Assembly (NCBI GenBank): GCA_022843745.1
Contig: JALHNB010000038.1
Span: 1 to 42,072, forward strand
DNA length: 42,072 nucleotides
Origin: Anaerolineae bacterium
GTDB lineage: Bacteria > Chloroflexota > Anaerolineae > Aggregatilineales > Phototrophicaceae
Reading direction: 5' to 3'
Positions 1-6,335 of this stretch are shown here, piece after piece. A program made the position numbers and the translations under genes. The notes beneath the pieces were generated by a model. The model was not told where the DNA came from and ran no database searches. It saw nothing but the letters and a program-made list of their open reading frames with translations. Each line of letters opens with the position of its first letter. Position 1 is the stretch's first letter.

Positions 1-2
1 CA

Positions 3-182
3 GACCAGCACGCCATCAAGCCAGTGGACATCAGACTGACGATGCGGGCTGTTTCCGGCATGATCATGGGGCTGATGGTACAGCACATCATGGGTGACGA
101 AATACTGGAAGCGCGGTGGGACGAACTGCCCGAATTTTTAACCGATTTAATTTTAGACGGATTGGAGAACAAGCAATCATGA
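3..182 (+). CDS. TetR/AcrR-family regulator, C-terminal fragment
   Basis: The reading frame is open from the window edge to a TGA at 180-182, giving about 59 residues. The pattern (RAVSGMIMGLMVQHIMGDE, then WDELPEFLTDLILDGL) is that of the C-terminal ligand-binding helices of TetR-family repressors. The helix-turn-helix end lies outside the window. The stop overlaps the start of the next gene as ATGA (179-182), so the two are probably co-transcribed and translationally coupled, and the regulator may control the glycosyltransferase. The family call rests only on this tail. Confidence 0.72.
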   Translation, partial: DQHAIKPVDIRLTMRAVSGMIMGLMVQHIMGDEILEARWDELPEFLTDLILDGLENKQS

Positions 183-1486
183 TCGAAACACAAACGATGA
201 TGCGTATCGCGATCATAGCGCTGGGAAGTCGCGGCGATGTTCAACCGTATATCGCTTTGGGAGTTGGCCTGCAAAAAGCCGGTCACGACATCCGGCTTAT
301 CACCCATGAAAATTTTGAGAGTCTGGTCAGGTCAAATGGTCTGGCGTTCTGCTCTGCCAGAGGCAATGTGCAGGATTTCGTCGAATCCAAAGAGATGCGA
401 GAGCTGACTGAGAAAGGCAACTTTATCGCGATCACGATGCAGACAGCCAAAGCAGCCAAGCAGGCAGCAATTCACTGGGCGGAGGACAGCCTGGAAGCGT
501 GTCAGGGGTGTGATCTGATTATCGCCGGAGTCGGAGGGCTGTATATTGGTATTGCGCTGGCTGAAAAGTTGAATCTGCCGCTGCTTCAGGCCTATCTTTT
601 CCCGTTTACGCCGACACGCGACTTTCCGAGTATTCTGCTGCCCGCGTCCATGTCGAGGCTCGGAGGCGCGTTCAATCACGCCTCACACACTTTGACTCGG
701 CAGGCGATCTGGCAAGGGTTTCGGTCAGCCGATAGTGCCGCCCGCCAACAGGTGCTTGGCCTGCCAGCAGCCTCATTCTGGGGGCCATATAACGCCGAAC
801 GCCTTCAAAATATGCCGATATTGTATGGATTCAGCCCATCGGTCATCCCAAAACCTGCCGATTGGGGTGACAATATTCACGTCACAGGCTATTGGTTTCT
901 GGATGAATCGCCCGATTGGACTCCACCCGCTGACTTGCTAAATTTTCTGGAAAATGGCTCTGCCCCTATCTATGTTGGCTTTGGCAGCATGGGCAGCCGA
1001 AAGCCGGAAGAAACCGCCGATCTTGTTCTGCAAGCGCTGGCGCGGACGCAGCAGCGCGCCATTCTGATGTCCGGTTGGGGTGGTTTAAGTTCCGCAAACT
1101 TGCCCGACAGTGTTTTTATGGTGGACTCGATTCCCCATTCGTGGCTGTTCCCGCGTGTCGCCGCTGTCGTTCATCATGGCGGCGCGGGAACGACTGCGGC
1201 TGGATTGCGGGCGGGTGTGCCTTCGATCATCACACCGTTCTTTGGCGATCAGCCCTTTTGGGGGCATCGTGTCGCTGAATTAGGCGCGGGTGTCGCGCCG
1301 ATTCCGCGTAAAAACCTGAGCGTTGACGCGCTTGCAGGGGCTATTCAGCAAGTTGTGACCGATCAGACGATGCGCGAGCGTGCAGCCCAGATCGGAGCGA
1401 AAATCCGCGCCGAAGACGGGATCGCGCAGGCCGTTGGCATCATTCAAGAATTTGGCGAACGCTTTGCCACCCAAGCGAGGACATGA
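179..1486 (+). CDS. GT1-family glycosyltransferase (sterol/lipid glucosyltransferase-like)
   Basis: This 435-residue protein has the two-lobed GT-B layout. The N-terminal lobe carries GSRGDVQP at about residues 16-23, typical of GT28/UGT80-type enzymes. The C-terminal nucleotide-sugar site carries HHGGAGTT (about 332-339) followed by the GDQPFW segment (about 356-361) that contacts the sugar. Such enzymes move glucose or a related sugar from a UDP-sugar to sterols, hopanoid-like lipids or small molecules at the membrane. The acceptor here is unknown; a xenobiotic (macrolide-type) acceptor is an alternative. I chose the ATG at 179 because it overlaps the upstream TetR stop; the frame extends to 116 and a second ATG lies at 200. 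Confidence 0.85.
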   Translation: MIETQTMMRIAIIALGSRGDVQPYIALGVGLQKAGHDIRLITHENFESLVRSNGLAFCSARGNVQDFVESKEMRELTEKGNFIAITMQTAKAAKQAAIHWAEDSLEACQGCDLIIAGVGGLYIGIALAEKLNLPLLQAYLFPFTPTRDFPSILLPASMSRLGGAFNHASHTLTRQAIWQGFRSADSAARQQVLGLPAASFWGPYNAERLQNMPILYGFSPSVIPKPADWGDNIHVTGYWFLDESPDWTPPADLLNFLENGSAPIYVGFGSMGSRKPEETADLVLQALARTQQRAILMSGWGGLSSANLPDSVFMVDSIPHSWLFPRVAAVVHHGGAGTTAAGLRAGVPSIITPFFGDQPFWGHRVAELGAGVAPIPRKNLSVDALAGAIQQVVTDQTMRERAAQIGAKIRAEDGIAQAVGIIQEFGERFATQART

Positions 1487-1514
1487 CGCATCTCAAATAA
1501 CGCGCAGAATTTTC

Positions 1515-1539
1515 GTAGGGGCGCAAGGCTTGCGCCCTA
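1515..1539. repeat. GTAGGGG palindrome, inner stem GCGCAAG/CTTGCGC
   Basis: An imperfect palindrome with a GTAGGGG arm and a CCCTA arm. The right arm supplies the TAG stop codon of the minus-strand HhH gene (1537-1539), so the element sits exactly at a gene end between two convergent genes. Confidence 0.8.
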
Positions 1540-1935
1540 GACCTTCTTCGCGAACGACAGACCTTTTGCCTCCAGTGCGCTGCGGAGCGTATCGAGCGCA
1601 TTTGGCGCCATGCCGTGCAGATTTTTGACCTCGTCTTCGCTCATTTTCGTAAGATATTCAAGCTGTGTAATCCCCGCCCCGATGAGCGCCCGTTGGGCAG
1701 GCGCGGCCAGTTTGGGGAAATCACTTCCGGCGAACGCCATGCCTTTTTCCGCCAACGCAGCGCCCAATATTCGAACCGCTTTTGGGCCAACGCCATGAAT
1801 CGCCAGCAGTTCCTTCTCGGTCACTTTCGTGAGATGCTCCAGCCGCGTGTACCCCGCCAGCGCGAGTGCCTCTATTGCGGGGCCGCCAAATTCTGGGAAA
1901 TCGCTGGCCTGCGAGTCGTGTGGTTGATTGTCCAT
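1537..1935 (-). CDS. Small protein with two helix-hairpin-helix-like repeats
   Basis: This 132-residue protein is built of two similar halves of about 50 residues (FPEFGGPAIEALALAGYT... and FPKLAAPAQRALIGAGIT...). Each half contains a hairpin-type segment (AIHGVGPKAVRIL in the first, NLHGMAPNALDTL in the second). The arrangement resembles the RNA polymerase alpha C-terminal domain or HhH fold, so non-specific DNA binding is the likeliest role. The second repeat has lost the GVG glycine pattern. The start at 1935 has GAGG upstream; the frame runs to 2073 but that part overlaps the next gene. It lies 13 bp downstream of the DHFR-like gene and is probably in its operon. Confidence 0.72.
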   Translation of the reverse strand: MDNQPHDSQASDFPEFGGPAIEALALAGYTRLEHLTKVTEKELLAIHGVGPKAVRILGAALAEKGMAFAGSDFPKLAAPAQRALIGAGITQLEYLTKMSEDEVKNLHGMAPNALDTLRSALEAKGLSFAKKV

Positions 1936-1948
1936 GATAAATCCCTCG

Positions 1949-2524
1949 TTATTTCTTTTCCGATTCGTAATGCAGTATAACGGCGTTGTTTTTATACGTC
2001 TTTGTCCGCAAGAGTTTGAGGCCGACTGGCTGCGTAATATCTTTAAACAAAGGTTTTCCACCGCCGACAACAACCGGATGAATCCTCAGCCGATAGTCAT
2101 CAATAAGGTTCAGTCGCATGAAGGTCGATACCGTATCTGAGCCGCCGTATAAGATCAGATTCCTGCCGGGTTGCGACTTTATTTTTGACATTTCTTCGGC
2201 GATATCGCCCTTCATCACCCGCGCGTTATTCCACTGTCCCCACTCAGCATGATCTAGCGTGTTTGACAGGACGATTTTGGTGGCGGCGTTGAGATTTTGC
2301 GCGATTTTGCTCTCAATCGTAGAACCGCTTGTATCGACGGACGGCCAATAATCGACAAACATCTGATAGATGACGCGCCCCAATAAAATCGTGTCAACCG
2401 TGCTGAGGAGATCGTTGGCATCCTCATTCATTTCCTGATCTTCAGTCACCCAATCCGTTTCACCATTTGGCCCTGCGATGAAGCCGTCAAGCGTAATGTC
2501 GATCTGTAAAATGATTTTTCGCAT
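1949..2524 (-). CDS. Dihydrofolate reductase-family (RibD C-terminal domain) protein, copy 1
   Basis: This 191-residue protein has the DHFR-like fold. It begins MRKIILQIDITLDGFIAGP, has the LLGRVIYQMF segment near residue 50 and LILYGGSDTV near 125, then LIDDYRL before the last strands. These stand-alone RibD-C proteins (YyaP/YwjB type) are presumed NADPH-dependent reductases whose substrates are mostly unknown; they should not be read as true folate-pathway DHFR. It is one of three intact paralogs in this window, with a relic of a fourth. It leads a probable two-gene operon with the HhH protein. Confidence 0.87.
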   Translation of the reverse strand: MRKIILQIDITLDGFIAGPNGETDWVTEDQEMNEDANDLLSTVDTILLGRVIYQMFVDYWPSVDTSGSTIESKIAQNLNAATKIVLSNTLDHAEWGQWNNARVMKGDIAEEMSKIKSQPGRNLILYGGSDTVSTFMRLNLIDDYRLRIHPVVVGGGKPLFKDITQPVGLKLLRTKTYKNNAVILHYESEKK

Positions 2525-2572
2525 GTTTTTTCCTAACGCCTGAGCTTCAAAGCTCTATTAATGCAGACGGTA

Positions 2573-2612
2573 ATTATAGCCCAAATTTAGCCCACCTGTT
2601 CTGATATGTCAA
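2573..2612 (-). promoter_or_regulatory. Promoter region of DHFR-like copy 1
   Basis: On the minus strand a perfect TTGACA (2607-2612) is followed after 17 bp by TAAATT (2584-2589). A perfect TATAAT (2573-2578) lies a few bases further on. Either hexamer could serve as the -10 box. A short perfect inverted repeat (GAGCTT, two bases, AAGCTC; 2542-2555) lies between this and the start codon and could be an operator or leader hairpin. Confidence 0.6.
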
Positions 2613-2634
2613 GCCTGCGCCCAGGTTGACCTTA

Positions 2635-2693
2635 ACCCCTCCCCTCAATCCCCTCCCCATTTCGCAAGCTCATAGAGAGGGGACTTTCCGGAC
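2635..2693. repeat. CCCCTCCCC-type intergenic repeat
   Basis: A pyrimidine-rich left part (CCCCTCCCC, CCCCTCCCC) is followed by ATTTCGCAAGCTCAT and GAGAGGGGACTTTCC. An almost identical copy lies at 37651-37708. It is non-coding and sits between two minus-strand genes. Confidence 0.75.
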
Positions 2694-2714
2694 TTGTTGC
2701 AAATTTACCGCGAA

Positions 2715-3605
2715 TTATTCGGCGGTGGGTATCGGCGTGTTGAGGAACGGCGTGATGATCGGCAGCAGGACATCGGCGCGGTAGAGAATATCGAAGTGCA
2801 TGGTTTTTGGGATAATCGCGAGTTGCGAAGTGGACGGCGCGGCGAAACCACCCGCGACTCCCCCACCGAGCAGGCCGAACATTTCGGCGGCGTGGGCGGG
2901 AGCAAGCATATCGGAATCGCCCGCGAGGATCAGAGTCGGCGCGGTAACTTTCGCCACGTCCTCCGACCAGTCGTAATCCTGACTCATCATCGTGCCGATT
3001 TTGCCGACCAGCGTAGACCAATTATCGAGGTTCGGCGCGACGCTCGAATAAAACTGATACGTCGGCGTTTCGAGCATTTGTGAGGCCGATTCGGCGCTCA
3101 TGGCGGACATACCTGCTAAAAATTCATCGTGGATGCCGCTGCGTTTAAAAGTCGTCGAAACCAGCACCAGCTTGCGGACGACTTCCGGGTGACGGATCGC
3201 CGTCTGCAACGCCACGCCGCCACCCATCGAATAGCCCATCATATCGGCACTTTCGAAGCCAAGATTCTCGATCAGCGCGGCAACGTCATCCGCCATTGAT
3301 TCGTAGCTCAAGGGGCGATCAGTATCCGCCGTGTGACCATGCCCCTGCATCTCGACAGCGATCACCTGATGTGTTTCAGCGAGTGCCGGAAGCAGAACCG
3401 CGAACTCGACAATCCCGCCCAGCCCGCCGTGAATGAGGATCAGCGGGTCGCCTTCGCCGTGTACTTCATAATACATGTCGAGTCCGTTCACCGAGGCGTA
3501 ATTTCCAGCTACAGGTGTGGCTTCCTGCGCCCGTGCAACTGTCGCCAACCCCAGGCTGAGGACGATGGCGCTGGCGATAAAACGGGTGATGATTTTATAG
3601 TTCAT
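2715..3605 (-). CDS. Secreted alpha/beta hydrolase
   Basis: This 296-residue protein starts with a signal peptide (about residues 1-26, cleavage near VARA-Q) and then shows the alpha/beta-hydrolase fold. The HGG oxyanion segment is at about 59-61, the nucleophile elbow GYSMGG has Ser126, the likely acid is Asp230 or Asp232 and the base is His270. It should act outside the membrane on an ester or a similar bond; the substrate cannot be told. It is a close paralog of the hydrolase at 14265-15023, sharing NGLxMYYE and the QGHGHTAD block, but only this copy has an export signal. A short Gly/Ala-rich insert lies near residue 247. AAGGAA precedes the ATG. Confidence 0.85.
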   Translation of the reverse strand: MNYKIITRFIASAIVLSLGLATVARAQEATPVAGNYASVNGLDMYYEVHGEGDPLILIHGGLGGIVEFAVLLPALAETHQVIAVEMQGHGHTADTDRPLSYESMADDVAALIENLGFESADMMGYSMGGGVALQTAIRHPEVVRKLVLVSTTFKRSGIHDEFLAGMSAMSAESASQMLETPTYQFYSSVAPNLDNWSTLVGKIGTMMSQDYDWSEDVAKVTAPTLILAGDSDMLAPAHAAEMFGLLGGGVAGGFAAPSTSQLAIIPKTMHFDILYRADVLLPIITPFLNTPIPTAE

Positions 3606-3619
3606 AGGGTTATTCCTTT

Positions 3620-3655
3620 GGTTGGTTTAACGAACATTTGTATCATAAACCAACC
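3620..3655. promoter_or_regulatory. Inverted repeat upstream of the secreted hydrolase
   Basis: Perfect 10-bp arms GGTTGGTTTA (3620-3629) and TAAACCAACC (3646-3655) are separated by 16 bp. They lie directly upstream of the Shine-Dalgarno sequence of the hydrolase. A TATGAT hexamer (minus strand) falls inside, so this could be an operator over the -10 box or a leader hairpin. Confidence 0.5.
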
Positions 3656-3699
3656 GCAGACTACCGTCTTGAACAAAAACGACATCACCGTTTTACAGA

Positions 3700-3809
3700 A
3701 CCCCTCCCCCGCCCCTCCCATTTCGCAGGCTCATGGAGAGGGGAGTCATGGGGTCTTCAAGTCCCTCTCTACGAGCGAAGCGAAGTGGGGAGGGATTTAG
3801 GGAGGGGTA
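3700..3809. repeat. Long CCCCTCCCC-type repeat, two inverted halves
   Basis: The left half begins CCCCTCCCCC and contains ATTTCGCAGGCTCATGGAG. The right half contains GAGCGAAGCGAAG and ends GGGAGGGG, so the whole element can fold into one long hairpin. It lies between the promoter side of the hydrolase and the 3' end of the MBL gene. Confidence 0.7.
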
Positions 3810-3812
3810 AAA

Positions 3813-4622
3813 TCACCCACCAATCGCGCGAATATAGCGTTCCGCCGAGCGTTCGACGGCATTTTTCGCGTCTGTCGGCACGACTTTTTCCCACCACCCG
3901 CTGTAGAGGCGATCAAATTTGAAGGGTTCGAGCGCCGCGACGATGCCCTCTACCGCCGGACGATTCAGCGGGATCGTGTTGGGATAGCTGTACATAAATG
4001 TCACCCAGCGCGTATCCGCCACGACCATGATCGTATCGCCCGTCATCAACACGCCCTTGCCGCCTGCACCAGCGCCCCAATGCAGCGCACTTGAGCCGGG
4101 GAAATGCCCACCGCAGCGGATCAGCGTCACGTCCGGCAGCGGCGTATATGTCTCGGTTTCCCAGAAAACGATACGTTTATCAGGCCGCATCACCCAGGGT
4201 TCATTATCTTTATGCAGATAAATCGGCGCGTCATCAAAAGCCGCGCTCCACTCCACCATCGTGTCGTAAAAATGCGGGTGCGAAATGGCAATCGCGTCCA
4301 CGCCGCCGAGGGCGTTCAAGGCTGTCGCGGTTTCCGCGTCGATCAGGCTGATGCAGTCCCACAGCACATTGCCGTTGGGTGTCTGGATCAGCAACGGACG
4401 CTGGGCAATCGAAAAACCCGGCACTGTCGCGATTCCCGTCAAATTCGGCTCGACGGTGCGCATCTCATTACGATGTCCCTGCCGCAGCGCGTCGAGTGTC
4501 GTCCACTGCTGCCCGTTTGCGTTCACATATTGTCGATCATCTTCGCAAATCCAGCAGTGCGCGGGTGGCGCATCGCTTTCGAGGTACTGCACACCGCACG
4601 TCACACAGATATAATTGGGCAT
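3813..4622 (-). CDS. MBL-fold protein with N-terminal zinc ribbon
   Basis: This 269-residue protein opens with a rubredoxin-like metal knuckle pair (Cys6, Cys9, Cys23, Cys26). It continues into a metallo-beta-lactamase fold with SHPHFYD (about 114-120), GGHFPGSS and MTGDTIMVV. The first metal motif reads HxHxxD in place of HxHxDH, so the metal site is altered and the reaction uncertain. Similar proteins are annotated as MBL-fold hydrolases of unknown substrate. A good AAAGGAA site precedes the ATG at 4622. It is transcribed away from the neighbouring DUF1801 gene's terminator and seems to be a single-gene unit. Confidence 0.8.
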   Translation of the reverse strand: MPNYICVTCGVQYLESDAPPAHCWICEDDRQYVNANGQQWTTLDALRQGHRNEMRTVEPNLTGIATVPGFSIAQRPLLIQTPNGNVLWDCISLIDAETATALNALGGVDAIAISHPHFYDTMVEWSAAFDDAPIYLHKDNEPWVMRPDKRIVFWETETYTPLPDVTLIRCGGHFPGSSALHWGAGAGGKGVLMTGDTIMVVADTRWVTFMYSYPNTIPLNRPAVEGIVAALEPFKFDRLYSGWWEKVVPTDAKNAVERSAERYIRAIGG

Positions 4623-4770
4623 GTCCGTTCCTTTCGCGAAACTTTAGCCATAAGGCGATGATAGCACTTGAGGCCGCGCGGCGCGAAGAGTTGTTCATCG
4701 GGTTCGTGAGATCGGAGCAATTTGGATGTTATTAGCCTATCGCCAGATGCTCAAAGCATCCGGCTAAATG

Positions 4771-4794
4771 TAAAAAGCCCTTTTTGAAAGGGCT
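4771..4794 (-). terminator. Rho-independent terminator of the DUF1801 gene
   Basis: On the minus strand an AGCCCTTT/AAAGGGCT hairpin (4776-4794) is followed by a run of T (TTTTTA). It lies about 70 bp after the stop of the DUF1801 gene, the expected place and direction. The rest of the gap 4623-4863 shows nothing else I can name. Confidence 0.75.
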
Positions 4795-4863
4795 GCGAGA
4801 AATCGTCTCGTTGGCGATGTGTGTGCTTCGAGGGTGCGGGTCGCGCGATCGGGCGAGTTGCCG

Positions 4864-5223
4864 TTAAAGCGTACTCGCGGCCTGCTGGATCAGCTTGCCG
4901 AGCAGCGCGTAATCGACGGTCTGATCCTTGAGAATCTTGATCGTTTTGCGTTCCGGCGGGCCGTCCGCCTCGAAAAAGCCATCCGGTGCTTGGAGCGATT
5001 CGGCATTAAAAACGGTCACACTCACCCAATCCTTCGCCGTACCGAAAACGGCGGCGTATTTGCCGTTTTTGCGATAATGCGGCTTGCCATACTGGATGCG
5101 TTCCTCGGCATCGGGAATGGCTTGAAAAACCGCCTCACGCACGCGGTTGCAGACCTCGATCTGCCAGACCTGCTTGGGCTTCTCGTTTAATTTCTCAATG
5201 AAATTCGTGACATCCTGGTTCAT
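4864..5223 (-). CDS. DUF1801 (YdhG-like) protein
   Basis: This 119-residue protein shows the DUF1801 pattern: an N-terminal helix region, then AIPDAEERIQYGKPHYRKNGKYAAVFG, and a closing segment ending KDQTVDYALLGKLIQQAAS. The fold is related to frataxin; no enzymatic role is established. I start at the ATG at 5223 because GGAG lies just upstream; an in-frame ATG at 5244 adds seven residues without a better ribosome site. It forms its own transcription unit ended by the hairpin at 4771-4794. Confidence 0.8.
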   Translation of the reverse strand: MNQDVTNFIEKLNEKPKQVWQIEVCNRVREAVFQAIPDAEERIQYGKPHYRKNGKYAAVFGTAKDWVSVTVFNAESLQAPDGFFEADGPPERKTIKILKDQTVDYALLGKLIQQAASTL

Positions 5224-5269
5224 TTCAGACTCCCTTTGGTACATTTGACTCCCCTTCGCAACATACTTG

Positions 5270-5318
5270 CTCCCGTCTCCATGAGCGTGTGAAATGGGGA
5301 GGGGTCGGGGGAGGAGTT
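5270..5318. repeat. CCCCTCCCC-type repeat, reversed orientation
   Basis: It reads TCTCCATGAGCGTGTGAAAT then GGGGAGGGGTCGGGGGAGG, the reverse-oriented short form of the repeat seen at 2635. Confidence 0.6.
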
Positions 5319-5341
5319 AACAATATCTGAATCTTACACCA

Positions 5342-6073
5342 TCAAAACGGCGTAGTCTTGAACAAAAACGACAGCTTTTCGCGGCCTTCAGTGAGGATTT
5401 GCGCGGGGGTCTGGCCGATATAGTGTTTGAGCGATCTGGTCATGTGGGGTTGATCGGCATAGCCTGCCTGCTCCACCACGTCGAGAATTGACTTGCCCTC
5501 TTTCAGAAGCGTCAGAGCATTACGCGCCCGCTGGATTTGCGAAAGTGTGCCATGTGTCAGCCCAGTGGCCTGCAATACGCGGCGCTGAACCGTGCGCTGC
5601 GACATCTCCAACGGCTGGCCTTGCAAAACGGCGCTCACGACAGGATCATAAACCAGCAGATTCTCACGTGCCAGCCAATCCACGAAAGTATCGGCGTTTT
5701 CATAGTCGGGGAACTGCCACGCGCGGCCTTTCAGCCAGAAGGATCGACTCGCGCCTTCGGGCAGGGTCACATCGCGCCGATCCATGACCATTCCGGCGGG
5801 CATATCGGGCATAAACGCACCAGGTCTGAACATAATGCCGAAAAATTCAGCGCCATCGGGGGCGAATGCTGGCGTTGCTCTGGTTTCCGGCCCACGCACG
5901 GTCAGCATGGTTCTGCCGCTGAACCGCGTTACGACGATGCTCCAATGCGACTCGGCCATCGAGATAAATGAGCCGCCGCCGTCACCCGTGTGGCTGTGCC
6001 AGATTCGTTCGACAAAAGACGAATCCGAGGGTCGCTCATCGCAGGTCAAGTCCACACTGCTTATCACTGCCAT
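5342..6073 (-). CDS. AraC-family transcriptional regulator
   Basis: This 243-residue protein has an N-terminal sensing region with a cupin-like DUF6597 feel (ERIWHSH, then FFGIMFRPGAFM). The C-terminal AraC/XylS DNA-binding domain carries two helix-turn-helix units; the second has the family pattern ILDVVEQAGYADQPHMTRSLKHYIGQTPAQI. It probably senses a small molecule and controls nearby or distant genes; no target is evident. I chose the ATG at 6073. The open frame continues upstream to 6256 only because the intergenic repeat there happens to be open. Confidence 0.85.
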   Translation of the reverse strand: MAVISSVDLTCDERPSDSSFVERIWHSHTGDGGGSFISMAESHWSIVVTRFSGRTMLTVRGPETRATPAFAPDGAEFFGIMFRPGAFMPDMPAGMVMDRRDVTLPEGASRSFWLKGRAWQFPDYENADTFVDWLARENLLVYDPVVSAVLQGQPLEMSQRTVQRRVLQATGLTHGTLSQIQRARNALTLLKEGKSILDVVEQAGYADQPHMTRSLKHYIGQTPAQILTEGREKLSFLFKTTPF

Positions 6074-6137
6074 TTCATGCCCTTCATTCAATTTTCTACT
6101 GGATACTTTATTGCTAGTTTGAGATTTTACCCTTTGA

Positions 6138-6239
6138 CCCCACCCTAACCCTCCCCGAATTCGGGGAGGGAACAAAATCGAGCGCGTTTTTAGCCCTTCC
6201 CCCCTGAATTCGGGGGAGAAGGGTTGGGATGAGGGGGTT
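6138..6239. repeat. Long repeat with two GAATTC-centred hairpins
   Basis: Two hairpins, CCCTCCCC-GAATTC-GGGGAGGG and a CCCCCC-TGAATTC-GGGGG unit, are enclosed by outer arms CCCCACCCTAACCC and GGGTTGGGATGAGGGGG. It is the same nested plan as at 3700 and 19700 but with GAATTC as the hairpin centre. Confidence 0.7.
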
Positions 6240-6335
6240 CTGAGAGTAACTAGCAATCAAGGTAATAGATACCTAAAGACTCCGCCACATGACGCACATT
6301 GCCCGAACGCTTCGCCAACGGTCAAGGATTGCGAA

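Noticed and set aside
2632-3083. Overlapping ORFs on both strands inside the secreted hydrolase gene and nearby repeats
   Set aside because: They are GC-rich shadow frames with no ribosome sites and no family features; the hydrolase frame accounts for the sequence. The same holds for the long open frame opposite the solute-binding gene (37796-40666), which only mirrors its codon bias.
6074-6256. A longer AraC-type protein starting at 6256
   Set aside because: The added 61 residues are translated from the GAATTC-type intergenic repeat and have the low-complexity look of such repeats; the ATG at 6073 begins where conserved sequence begins.
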